Shown piece by piece: positions 1-7,024 of a stretch of 8,909 bases of DNA. Position numbers and translations under genes: made by a program. Source of the stretch: Amylibacter sp. GTDB taxonomy: Bacteria; Pseudomonadota; Alphaproteobacteria; Rhodobacterales; Rhodobacteraceae. Positions within the stretch are counted from its first letter, which is position 1. Every line of letters starts with the position of its first letter. The notes beneath the pieces are model-generated. The model saw only the letters and a list, made by a program, of their open reading frames with translations, searched no databases and was not told the DNA's origin. The DNA lies in the NCBI GenBank assembly GCA_027083485.1, contig JALWOO010000061.1, positions 1-8,909 on the forward strand, in the 5' to 3' direction.

Positions 1-1101
1 GAAAAAGATGCGGAATTTCTGCGTCATGCGGTGGATGAGCTGGACAAACTTGCCCCTGAACCCGGCGAGGAGGCCCGCCTTGATGCGGCGCGCCGCCTGA
101 TGCAGGGGGCCGCACGTGTGCGCGAAGACATCACCCGCGCCGCCCATGCCCTGGGCGGGGAGGCTGCAGAAGGGGCCTTGCTGGACGCCACGCGCTGGCT
201 TGAAGGGGCGCAGTCACAGGTCGATGGCCGGCTTGATGCGCCGCTGGCCGCTTTGGGGCGGATTTTGTCGGATCTGGCAGATGCCCAGCAGGACATTGAA
301 GACTGCCTTCGGGCGCTGGATTTCAACCCGCTTGATCTGGAAATCGCCGAAGAACGCCTGTTTGCCATTCGCGGATTGGCCCGCAAACACAATGTTTTGC
401 CGGATGACCTCGCCGAATTTGCCGATGATTTGCGCCGCCGGTTGCAGGTGATTGATACCGGTGCAGAACATCTGGAAGCCTTGCAGGCCGCATGCGATCA
501 GGCGCTGAAAACCTATCAGGATGCCGCCAGCCGTATCAGCGCGCAGCGTCGCAAAGCCGCCCTCGCGCTGGATAAGGCCATGGCGGCGGAACTGGCCCCG
601 CTGAAAATGGAACGCGCGGTTTTCACCACGCTGGTTGGCAAAGCGGATGCTGGTCCCGACGGCACGGATATGGTGGCATTCGAGGTCGCCACCAACCCCG
701 GTGCGCCCTCTGGTCCGATCAATAAAATTGCGTCCGGTGGTGAATTGTCCCGTTTTTTGCTGGCGCTGAAGGTGTGTCTGACGCGGCAGGCAGACGGGTT
801 GACGCTGATCTTTGACGAAATCGACCGCGGGGTCGGGGGCGCGACCGCTGATGCTGTCGGGCGCCGTTTGTCCGCGCTTGCAGATCGCTCGCAAGTGTTG
901 GTAGTGACCCACTCGCCACAGGTAGCGGCGCAAGGGGCGCATCAATGGCAGGTGTCAAAGACGGTTGAAAACGGGCAAACCCGTTCCTCTGTGGCAATGC
1001 TTTCCGATGCAGAACGCATTCGCGAAATCGCGCGGATGCTGGCCGGTGATGTGATAACCCCAGAAGCCGAGGCCGCCGCCCGTTCCCTGCTGGAACGATA
1101 G
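1..1101 (+). CDS. recN: DNA repair protein RecN, C-terminal part (5' end outside window)
   Basis: RecN is an SMC-like cytoplasmic ATPase that acts early in recombinational repair of double-strand breaks. The reading frame is open from base 1, so the gene starts upstream; 366 residues are visible of a family length near 550. The N-terminal Walker A half is therefore missing. The visible part begins with a helical, charged, coiled-coil-rich arm (about residues 1-190) and ends in the C-terminal ATPase lobe: ABC signature SGGELSR at fragment residues 245-251, Walker B LIFDE ending in D272-E273 and followed by IDRGVGG, and the switch histidine H304 in VVTHSPQVAAQ. The spacing and the DRGVGG sequence are typical of RecN rather than RecF or SbcC. 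A GTG at base 31 is in frame but is internal. The gene ends 32 bp from the stop of the convergent mutase gene, with no clear terminator hairpin between them. Identification is firm. Confidence 0.96.
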   Translation, partial: EKDAEFLRHAVDELDKLAPEPGEEARLDAARRLMQGAARVREDITRAAHALGGEAAEGALLDATRWLEGAQSQVDGRLDAPLAALGRILSDLADAQQDIEDCLRALDFNPLDLEIAEERLFAIRGLARKHNVLPDDLAEFADDLRRRLQVIDTGAEHLEALQAACDQALKTYQDAASRISAQRRKAALALDKAMAAELAPLKMERAVFTTLVGKADAGPDGTDMVAFEVATNPGAPSGPINKIASGGELSRFLLALKVCLTRQADGLTLIFDEIDRGVGGATADAVGRRLSALADRSQVLVVTHSPQVAAQGAHQWQVSKTVENGQTRSSVAMLSDAERIREIARMLAGDVITPEAEAAARSLLER

Positions 1102-1133
1102 GCGGCGACCCTGATGATATCGGTATAAAACGC

Positions 1134-2630
1134 TTAGAACGTCTGGTCGTAATCGCCCACGGAGGGTTCCGTGCGGATCACGGCGTCGATGTCTTTGAAA
1201 ATGGCGCGCATTTCGGCCTCGCTTTCGGGGCTTTCGCAGACCACCACCAGATTTGGCGTATTGGAGGAGGCACGCACCAGCCCCCAGCCGCCATTTTCCA
1301 GCTGCACGCGGGCACCGTTTACAGTGACCACACCGGTGATCTTGCGTCCGCCCAGGCTGCCGCCGTCATCCGCCAGTTTCACCAGCTTGGCCACCAGCCG
1401 TTCCAGAACCGCGTATTTTTCCTCGTCCGCACAATAGGGGGACATGGTAGGCGTGGCCCAGGTCTGGGGCAGGGCGCGGCGCAGATCGGACATGGACATA
1501 TCCGGATTGCGGTCCAGCAGCTTGCACATTTCCACGGCAACCCGTGCGCCGCAGTCATAGCCACGGCCAACCGGTTCGGCGAGGAAGTAATGGCCGGATT
1601 TTTCAAACCCCGCCAGCGCGCCCAGTTCCTTGACCCGGCGTTTCATGTGACTGTGGCCGGTTTTCCAGTAATCCGCCTTGACCCCGTTTTTGATCAGCTC
1701 CGGATCAGAGGCAAACAGGCCGGTGGATTTCACATCGGCCACAAAGGTGGCGTTGGGGTAGATTTTTGACAGGTCTCGCGCCATGATCACGCCCACCTTG
1801 TCGGCGAAAATTTCCTCGCCCTCGTCATCCACCACACCGCAGCGGTCACCGTCGCCGTCAAAGCCGAGCGCCAGATCCGCGCCGCTCTCTTTGACCGAGG
1901 CCGCCATGTCATGCAGCATTTCCAGCGCTTCTGGGTTGGGGTTGTAGTTCGGGAAGGTGTAATCAAGCGTGTTGTGCGACGGCACGACCTCTACCCCGAT
2001 GCGTTCGAGGATTTCCGGCAGAAATGCCGAGGCGGTGCCGTTGCCGGTGGCGCAAACGATCTTGAGCTTGCGGGACATTTTGAAATCGCCACAGAGATCG
2101 TCAATATAGGCGTCGCGCACCCCGTTGATGCGTTCGTATTTACCACCATCACGGGCCACGGTTTCCCCGCCAAGTACAATATCGCGCAGGCGGTTCATTT
2201 CGTCGGGACCATGGGTCAGCGGGCGTTCAAACCCCATTTTAACGCCGGTCCAGCCATTCGGGTTATGCGAAGCCGTAACCATGGCCACGGCGGGGGCATC
2301 CAGATGGAACTGGGCGAAATAGGCCATGGGGGATACGGCAGGGCCGATGTCCTTGACGTGGATGCCGGCCTGCATCAGCCCCAGCATCAGCGCGTTTTTG
2401 ATTGCCAGCGAATATTCGCGATAGTCATTGCCGACCGCAATCACCGGCTCGATGCCGTTTTCATACATCTGGGTGCCAAGACCCATGCCAAGCGCGGTAA
2501 TGCCCGGCAGGTTGATGTCGTCCGGATATTTCCAGCGCGCGTCGTATTCGCGAAAACCGGTGGGGGTAATCATCGGTTCCAGCAGGAAATCCCATGTGTT
2601 CTGGGACACTTTATACTGTGGTTTGGTCAA
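1134..2630 (-). CDS. Phosphomannomutase/phosphoglucomutase, TTG start
   Basis: Alpha-D-phosphohexomutase (ManB/AlgC/CpsG type) that interconverts hexose 6-phosphate and 1-phosphate, giving Man-1-P for GDP-mannose or Glc-1-P for nucleotide sugars in the cytoplasm. All four family landmarks are present (numbered from the TTG): phosphoserine loop TASHNPNG with catalytic S121, metal loop DGDGDR at 258-263, sugar-binding GFEKSGH at 341-347, and phosphate-binding RASSNTPN at 453-460. The length is 498 residues. I chose TTG at 2630-2628 because GGAGA lies 6 nt upstream (2641-2637) and the protein then begins just before the first conserved segment. An ATG 22 codons upstream (2696) would add a non-conserved N-terminus and overlap kdsA by 38 bp. 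It is the last gene of the polysaccharide operon, 28 nt after kdsA. Whether mannose or glucose phosphate is preferred cannot be read from sequence alone. Confidence 0.93.
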   Translation of the reverse strand: MTKPQYKVSQNTWDFLLEPMITPTGFREYDARWKYPDDINLPGITALGMGLGTQMYENGIEPVIAVGNDYREYSLAIKNALMLGLMQAGIHVKDIGPAVSPMAYFAQFHLDAPAVAMVTASHNPNGWTGVKMGFERPLTHGPDEMNRLRDIVLGGETVARDGGKYERINGVRDAYIDDLCGDFKMSRKLKIVCATGNGTASAFLPEILERIGVEVVPSHNTLDYTFPNYNPNPEALEMLHDMAASVKESGADLALGFDGDGDRCGVVDDEGEEIFADKVGVIMARDLSKIYPNATFVADVKSTGLFASDPELIKNGVKADYWKTGHSHMKRRVKELGALAGFEKSGHYFLAEPVGRGYDCGARVAVEMCKLLDRNPDMSMSDLRRALPQTWATPTMSPYCADEEKYAVLERLVAKLVKLADDGGSLGGRKITGVVTVNGARVQLENGGWGLVRASSNTPNLVVVCESPESEAEMRAIFKDIDAVIRTEPSVGDYDQTF

Positions 2631-2636
2631 GGTGTT

Positions 2637-2641
2637 TCTCC
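2637..2641 (-). promoter_or_regulatory. Ribosome binding site deciding the TTG start of the mutase gene
   Basis: Read on the minus strand, GGAGA is followed by a 6-nt spacer (AACACC) and then TTG. This is good Shine-Dalgarno geometry, whereas the upstream in-frame ATG at 2696 lies inside kdsA. It supports a 498-residue product from a TTG codon. Confidence 0.7.
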
Positions 2642-2658
2642 GAAATCTGTTGGCCCTG

Positions 2659-3492
2659 TCAGGGGAATAGGGGGTCGTTTTTGGCGAGTCGATCAAAAGA
2701 CATCAAGCTGTTGATTACACCAGCCATCCGATCCAGTTCAATCATATTCGGCCCGTCAGAGGGGGCCGTGTCCGGGGTTTCGTGGGTCTCGATAAACACG
2801 GCTGCCACGCCGATTGCCACCGCAGCCCGCGCCATTACCGGCGCAAATTCGCGTTGACCGCCAGAGGAGCCGCCTTGCCCGCCTGGTTGTTGCACGGAAT
2901 GGGTGGCATCCATCACCACCGGATGGCCGGTGCGCGCCATTTGAGGGAGCGAACGCATATCCGCCACCAGCGTGTTGTAGCCAAAACTGGTGCCGCGTTC
3001 GCACAACATGATGCGTTCGTTGCCGGTGGACAGCAGTTTATCCAGCACATTGGGCATTTCCCACGGCGACAGGAATTGCCCCTTTTTGGCATTGATCGCG
3101 GCACCGGTTTCTCCGGCGGCAATCAATAGATCGGTCTGGCGGCACAAAAAGGCGGGAATTTGCAACACGTCCACGACCTCTGCCACGGCGGCGCATTGGT
3201 CGGGCAGATGCACATCGGTCAGAACCGGACAGCCGATTGCGGATTTGACATCGGCCATCACCTGCAGGCCGGCCTCCTGGCCAAGGCCGCGTTTGCCGGA
3301 CAGCGACGTCCGGTTCGCCTTGTCAAAGGAGCCTTTGAAAATAAAGCCGGCCCCCGCGTCATCGCATATTTTCTGCATTTTGCGTGCGATCATTAACGCA
3401 TGCTCGCTGCTTTCGAGCTGACACGGGCCAGCAATCACAACCAATGGGCGGTCATTGCCCACGGTGACATTTCCGATATCGAAATTTTTCAT
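2659..3492 (-). CDS. kdsA: 3-deoxy-8-phosphooctulonate synthase (Kdo-8-P synthase)
   Basis: Condenses phosphoenolpyruvate with D-arabinose 5-phosphate to Kdo-8-phosphate, the committed step to Kdo for lipid A-core and for Kdo-containing capsules; cytoplasmic TIM barrel. The 277 residues match the family length. Visible motifs are AGPCQLES (21-28), FKGSFDKANRTS (52-63, typical of Kdo-8-P rather than DAHP synthase), TDVH (92-95), LCRQTDLL (116-123), KKGQFLSPWEM (136-146) and MDATHSVQQPGG (194-205). The metal-ligand set of the metal-dependent class can be seen as C24, H198, E235 and D246; the intervals 174, 37 and 11 equal those of the Aquifex ligands (C11, H185, E222, D233). E. coli-type metal-independent enzymes have Asn at the Cys position. 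ATG is preceded by GAGGA only 3 nt away. The gene starts 6 nt after the kpsE-like gene, so translation is probably coupled. Its place between capsule and mutase genes suggests a supply role for capsule Kdo, though it may also be the only kdsA. Confidence 0.96.
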   Translation of the reverse strand: MKNFDIGNVTVGNDRPLVVIAGPCQLESSEHALMIARKMQKICDDAGAGFIFKGSFDKANRTSLSGKRGLGQEAGLQVMADVKSAIGCPVLTDVHLPDQCAAVAEVVDVLQIPAFLCRQTDLLIAAGETGAAINAKKGQFLSPWEMPNVLDKLLSTGNERIMLCERGTSFGYNTLVADMRSLPQMARTGHPVVMDATHSVQQPGGQGGSSGGQREFAPVMARAAVAIGVAAVFIETHETPDTAPSDGPNMIELDRMAGVINSLMSFDRLAKNDPLFP

Positions 3493-3498
3493 GGTTCC

Positions 3499-5205
3499 TC
3501 AGGTGGTTACTTGCTCTCGCAAGATGGAGATTGTCAGGGATAGCATCAAGTAAAGCCCGGCAAAGACAATGATCGACAGCAAGGTATTTTCAAAGGCGCG
3601 CGGATAGGCCGGTTGATCCGATTGCACCGGTGACACGCCCATGGACAAGAAACGGGTTTGACGGTTGGCATCCACACGGGCGTTTTCAAGTGCCGCCAGT
3701 GCATTGCCCAACAACTCACGGCGCAATTCCAGATTGGCTTGAGCGCGTGTCAATTCGGCATTGATATCCACAATCGAGGTTTGCCCGTCCCCGCCGCGGG
3801 TGATCAATGATTTCTTTTCGTTCAGCTTGCGTTCCAGAACTTTGATTTTCTGGTCCAACACTCGTACCTTGACGGGGTTCGGGTGGGGGTTTGCCGTCAA
3901 TTCGGCCCGTTGGAGTTCCTTTTCCAGAATCATACTTTCCAATTCACCAATCTGGCCCTGAATCATCGAAAACGTCGCTGCCGTGTCAAAGGTTTCAAGC
4001 TTGCGCTGAAGGTCGGCGACCTCCCGTTGGGCGGCGGCCAGTTTTTCTTCGGCCTCTTTATAGCCTTTTTCTGCCCCGCGCATGGTGTCGTCGCGCATAC
4101 GTTTTGTTTGCTGGTCAACGCGTTCTTCTGCATAGGTGATCAAGGCACGCGAGATCTCGAGGGATGTTTTCGGCGAAGGCGAAATCACCTCCATTTTGAT
4201 CACCCCTTCGGTTGGGTCATAGCCGATCACGACCTTCTTTTTGTAAACGGTATAGGCCTCTTCGTCGGTTGCATCATCGGCAAGTCGTTGTAAGGCATCG
4301 ATTTTGTCGCCCTGATACAGGGAGCGAAATCCCAGATCGTGATCCAGACGTTTCATGGCATCACGCGAAGTTAAATAGCCCTGAACCACAATTGAATCCG
4401 TGACCATCGCAAAGGGTGAAGCGGATAGCAGGCTTTTGGACGGCATGGCGCTCGGGGCGTCTGCCTGCTGGATCACAAACTCGGTATAGGTGGCATACAT
4501 AGGGGTTGCCACACGATAGAAATAATAACCGGCCAATATGCTGGGCAAGGCCACGTAACAGGCCAGTTTCAACATCAACACCGCAAGCCGACGGCGGCGG
4601 CGTGCCACCAGATCCCGCTGGATTTTCTTGATCTCGCGTTCGCGGGTATCGTCGTCAATCACAGGGGGAGGGGGTTGTTGTGCCTTGCCGACCTTGGTTT
4701 TGCGCCGCGTTGCCGGTAGGGAAACCGGTTTTTCGGTTTCGGCACCGGCATCGGCGCTGGCATCGCTATTGCGTGTATTCATAATTTCGCCGCGGTTGAA
4801 CGGATCAATCCCGCGTTTGCGCAACAAACGTACGGCATCAAGGTCAGAAGTTGCCTGTATCCCGCGTTTTTGTGCCAGACGCCGGGCAATCCGTAATTGG
4901 CGACCGGTCAGGTTTTCCTGTTTGATCAGGTTGATTTCTTCGCGCGGAGATAAAGCAGACTCCTGCTGTTCCGGCTCTTCTGGCTCAACGTTTTCGCTAA
5001 AGGGGGCTTCTGGCACTGCTTCCGCTTCGGCGGTTGCGCGTTCGGATTTGAGAGATCGGGCAACGCGATTGCGCACGGCTTTTTCGATGCGGGTTTTTTG
5101 ATCCATAGGCTCCGTATTGTCGTTTGACTGCTCTGGAGGATCACCGGCAGGTGTTTGCTGGTTCGTGGCGCGGTGAATACGGAACTTCTTGAGACTATTG
5201 CGCAT
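3499..5205 (-). CDS. Capsule polysaccharide export inner-membrane protein, KpsE/CtrB/BexC-like, with long N-terminal extension
   Basis: Polysaccharide co-polymerase of ABC-dependent (group 2 type) capsule export; it spans the inner membrane twice and reaches across the periplasm toward the outer-membrane channel. From the ATG at 5205 it has 568 residues: a charged, Pro/Glu/Ala-rich cytoplasmic region (1-206) that includes a basic helical segment around 99-136 (LTGRQLRIARRLAQKRG, later LLRKRGIDPF), a run of arginines, TM1 about 207-231, a Wzz-like segment (TPMYATYTEFVIQQAD), a long periplasmic coiled coil about 350-465 with a further helix near 485-515, a Pro-rich stretch (SPVQSDQPAYPRAFE) and TM2 about 541-562. 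KpsE itself is near 380 residues, so the extension is about 190. The start at 5205 overlaps the kpsT stop by 11 bp and has AGG 9 nt upstream. Other candidates are ATG 5241 (580 aa, no good ribosome site) and ATG 5106 (535 aa, GGAG only 3 nt away). The family call is firm; the start is uncertain. Confidence 0.85.
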   Translation of the reverse strand: MRNSLKKFRIHRATNQQTPAGDPPEQSNDNTEPMDQKTRIEKAVRNRVARSLKSERATAEAEAVPEAPFSENVEPEEPEQQESALSPREEINLIKQENLTGRQLRIARRLAQKRGIQATSDLDAVRLLRKRGIDPFNRGEIMNTRNSDASADAGAETEKPVSLPATRRKTKVGKAQQPPPPVIDDDTREREIKKIQRDLVARRRRRLAVLMLKLACYVALPSILAGYYFYRVATPMYATYTEFVIQQADAPSAMPSKSLLSASPFAMVTDSIVVQGYLTSRDAMKRLDHDLGFRSLYQGDKIDALQRLADDATDEEAYTVYKKKVVIGYDPTEGVIKMEVISPSPKTSLEISRALITYAEERVDQQTKRMRDDTMRGAEKGYKEAEEKLAAAQREVADLQRKLETFDTAATFSMIQGQIGELESMILEKELQRAELTANPHPNPVKVRVLDQKIKVLERKLNEKKSLITRGGDGQTSIVDINAELTRAQANLELRRELLGNALAALENARVDANRQTRFLSMGVSPVQSDQPAYPRAFENTLLSIIVFAGLYLMLSLTISILREQVTT

Positions 5206-5848
5206 AATTATAAACCTGTTTGGCTTCTTCCAGAGTTTCATACATGGTCAGACGCCCGTTGCGGAGAACGGCGGCAGTGTTGCAGAATTTTTCCAGAATG
5301 TTTGGTTGATGCGATACGATAACCACAGTTGATTTTTGCAATCTCTCTTGCAGAATTTGCCCGGCTTTGCGGTTGAATTCGGCATCTGTCGATTGGGGCA
5401 TTCCCTCGTCGATAAGATAGATATCGAATTCCAGCGCCAGCAATAATGCCATCGTAAAACGTGCACGCATCCCCTTGGAGTATGTGGCGATCGGCATTTC
5501 GAAATATTCACCCAAGCCACAGACGTATCGGCAGAATGCCTCGACATAATCGGGATCAAGCGCATAGATACGGGCGATATAACGGGCGTTTGTGACCGCA
5601 TCCATTTTTCCGTTCAGCCCCCCCATATAGCCCAGTGGAAAGGAAATCTTGGAGGTGCGGATTATTTCGCCTTCATCCGGTTTTTCAAGGCCGGACATCA
5701 TATTGATCAACGTGGTTTTACCAGTCCCGTTAGGTGCCAGGATGCCCATGCTGACGCCCAGATCAATGCGGAAAGACGCCTGGTCAAGAATGACCTTGCG
5801 CTGGGTGCCCGTCCAAAAGGACTTGGATACATTTCTAAACTCTATCAT
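5195..5848 (-). CDS. Capsule polysaccharide ABC exporter ATP-binding protein, KpsT-like
   Basis: ATPase subunit of a capsule polysaccharide ABC exporter, peripheral on the inner membrane, expected to pair with a KpsM-type permease. The 217 residues match the KpsT size. Visible: A-loop region FWTGTQRKV; P-loop APNGTGKTT (38-46), whose first position is Ala instead of the usual Gly; the KpsT-like segment TSKISFPLGYMGG (65-77) in the Q-loop area; signature YSKGM (123-127) in place of LSGGQ; Walker B IYLIDE (143-148); and switch H180 in VIVSHQ. The GLGEYFEMP stretch before the signature is close to that of KpsT/CtrD proteins. I used ATG 5848 because MIEFRNVSKSF is a normal ABC start. A TTG at 5863 has GGAGG only 1 nt upstream, while that same GGAGG is 16 nt from the ATG, so neither is ideal. 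It is the first gene of the leftward operon and its 3' end overlaps the KpsE-like start. No permease gene is adjacent. Confidence 0.9.
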   Translation of the reverse strand: MIEFRNVSKSFWTGTQRKVILDQASFRIDLGVSMGILAPNGTGKTTLINMMSGLEKPDEGEIIRTSKISFPLGYMGGLNGKMDAVTNARYIARIYALDPDYVEAFCRYVCGLGEYFEMPIATYSKGMRARFTMALLLALEFDIYLIDEGMPQSTDAEFNRKAGQILQERLQKSTVVIVSHQPNILEKFCNTAAVLRNGRLTMYETLEEAKQVYNYAQ

Positions 5849-5964
5849 CTGGCTTGGACTCAAACCTCCGGGGCGTACCCGATAACCTCAATTACGGCCA
5901 TTTTGGCCTTTGGCGCTTTACTGCTCGCGCGCGTTCTTTTACGCCAATATGCGGTATTTTGTTA

Positions 5965-5970
5965 TATAAT
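5965..5970 (+). promoter_or_regulatory. Candidate -10 hexamer TATAAT for the antiporter operon
   Basis: A perfect TATAAT sits in the most AT-rich part of the divergent gap. No TTGACA-like hexamer occurs 16-18 nt upstream, so the case rests on the -10 alone. If used, the leader before the mnhE-like GTG would be about 245 nt. The element could equally serve the minus strand, where TATAAC is read from the overlapping bases. Confidence 0.25.
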
Positions 5971-6207
5971 TGCAATGACAGATTCCCCGTTTGGCCAGTT
6001 TGCGCCCAAAGCCCCGCAGGTTTGTTGCCCATTTCCCCCGATATGTCACTAAAACCCTAAAGAAACCGTGAAGCATGGCGAAAAAAGGCAAATTCAATCC
6101 GGTTTTGCCTTGCTCGCAGGGGCGGTTACCCTACTTCTTGGGTTGCATCTTTGGGCCGGCTTGGGCAGAAAGGCGCAAAACGGCATAAGACCGATCGTCT
6201 TGACAAA

Positions 6208-6213
6208 AGGGGA
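6208..6213 (+). promoter_or_regulatory. Ribosome binding site for the GTG start of the MnhE subunit
   Basis: AGGGGA lies 8 nt before the GTG at 6222. An in-frame TAG at 6219-6221 directly precedes that codon, so no longer product is possible, and the next in-frame ATG (6270) would delete the first membrane segment. Confidence 0.65.
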
Positions 6214-6221
6214 CATATTAG

Positions 6222-6704
6222 GTGCGGACAATTGCTACGGCTGTTATACTTTTTGTCCTTTGGATAGCGATGTCTGGCGTTTATAAGCCGCTTATTCTGG
6301 GGTTCGGTGTTATGTCCTCGGTCATAGCTGTTTTCGTGATTCATCGCATGAATGTGGTGGATCAGGACCGAATTCCATTGAAACTGCATCCACTGCGTAT
6401 GATCCGCTATTGGTTTTGGCTGATGGGTGAAATTGTAAAATCCAACATCGCTGTAACCAAAACCATTCTGGCGCGGGAAATGCCGATCCGGCAAAACCTG
6501 TTCACCACGGCCTGTTCACAAAAAACCGAGCTGGCACAGGTGATCTTTGCCAATTCGATTACGCTGACGCCGGGCACGATCACGGTAGAAACCGAGGATG
6601 ACCATTTCTGGGTGCATGCGCTGTGCTATTCCGACGATGATCCAGAGGCGCTTGATGATATGGATGCACGGGTTTTGGCCGTAGAGACAGGGGGGCAGCT
6701 GTGA
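6222..6704 (+). CDS. mnhE: Cation/proton antiporter subunit E (MnhE/MrpE; MbhA-like)
   Basis: Small membrane subunit of the multisubunit Mrp/Mnh antiporter, which exchanges cytoplasmic Na+ (or K+) for external protons; the homologue in archaeal membrane-bound hydrogenase is MbhA. The 160 residues are the family size. Two hydrophobic segments lie at about 3-18 and 22-41, a third near 60-75, and the conserved MrpE block ANSITLTPGT at 110-119 is followed by the typical cytosolic domain (ITVETEDDHFWVHALCY). The start is GTG, fixed by the in-frame TAG just upstream and a good ribosome site. The stop overlaps the next start in TGATG, which implies translational coupling. It is the first gene of the operon, unlike standard mrp operons, which begin with mrpA. 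Confidence 0.92.
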   Translation: MRTIATAVILFVLWIAMSGVYKPLILGFGVMSSVIAVFVIHRMNVVDQDRIPLKLHPLRMIRYWFWLMGEIVKSNIAVTKTILAREMPIRQNLFTTACSQKTELAQVIFANSITLTPGTITVETEDDHFWVHALCYSDDDPEALDDMDARVLAVETGGQL

Positions 6705-7024
6705 TGTTTCTGGTTGGGGCAATCGGACTGTTTGTGTCTATGGTGCTGGTGTTGATACGCCTGTATTCCGGTCCGACGCTTTATGATCGGGTGTTGGCGG
6801 GCAGCTCCTTGGGCACCACCACGGTTTTGTTTATCGGGGTTATCGGCTTTTTGACCGGACGCCCCGATTTCCTTGATATTGCGCTGTTGTATGCGCTGAT
6901 CAATTTTGTCGGCACCATCGCTGTGCTGAAGTTTTTTCGCTATCGCGCCATTGGGGATCACAAGTGGCCGCGCAATCAGGCTCCGCTGGATCCGGCCCCG
7001 CAAAACCCGGAGGACATCGCATGA
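6704..7024 (+). CDS. mnhF: Cation/proton antiporter subunit F (MnhF/MrpF; MbhB-like)
   Basis: Three-helix membrane subunit of the Mrp/Mnh antiporter. From ATG 6704 it has 106 residues; a GTG one codon earlier (6701) is also possible, and the G-run before it suits either. Helices are visible at about 2-20, 34-51 and 56-77. The family motif GPTLYDRVLA (23-32), with the D28-R29 pair, and the acidic FLDIALLYALINFVGT stretch of the third helix are present. The C-terminal 25 residues are polar and Pro-rich (APLDPAPQNPED), a little longer than in compact MrpF proteins. It starts within TGATG and ends in a 4-bp ATGA overlap with the next gene, so its stoichiometry is probably controlled by coupled translation. 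Confidence 0.92.
   Translation: MFLVGAIGLFVSMVLVLIRLYSGPTLYDRVLAGSSLGTTTVLFIGVIGFLTGRPDFLDIALLYALINFVGTIAVLKFFRYRAIGDHKWPRNQAPLDPAPQNPEDIA

Larger units (their letters stand above)
5864..6221. promoter_or_regulatory. Divergent intergenic region between the capsule and antiporter operons
   Basis: About 360-370 bp without a convincing gene, separating two operons that diverge from it, so it should hold promoters for both. The half nearest kpsT contains a short perfect inverted repeat (GGCCA-TTT-TGGCC, 5896-5908) and the AT-rich stretch around 5953-5972. The half nearest mnhE has only short spurious frames. I see no complete sigma-70 promoter with both hexamers, no riboswitch and no tRNA. Confidence 0.5.

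Noticed and set aside
214..945. Long 243-residue frame antisense to recN
   Set aside because: Shadow frame in GC-rich coding DNA; recN in the opposite frame has its full set of conserved ATPase motifs.
1911..2714. 267-residue frame antisense to the mutase gene
   Set aside because: Composition is rich in His, Gly and Arg without any family motif, and it mirrors the mutase codons; a shadow.
6075..6188. 37-codon ATG frame starting MAKKGKFNPV in the divergent gap
   Set aside because: No ribosome site, no recognisable motif, and a length that is expected by chance.
6200..6205. Perfect TTGACA just before mnhE
   Set aside because: A -10 element at normal spacing would fall on the mnhE start codon (6222-6228) and the bases there do not match TATAAT.
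6068..6286. 72-codon GTG-started frame before and over the mnhE start, with one hydrophobic stretch
   Set aside because: It has no ribosome site, runs 65 bp into the well-supported mnhE gene in another frame, and its C-terminal part is a shadow of mnhE. I recognise no family.
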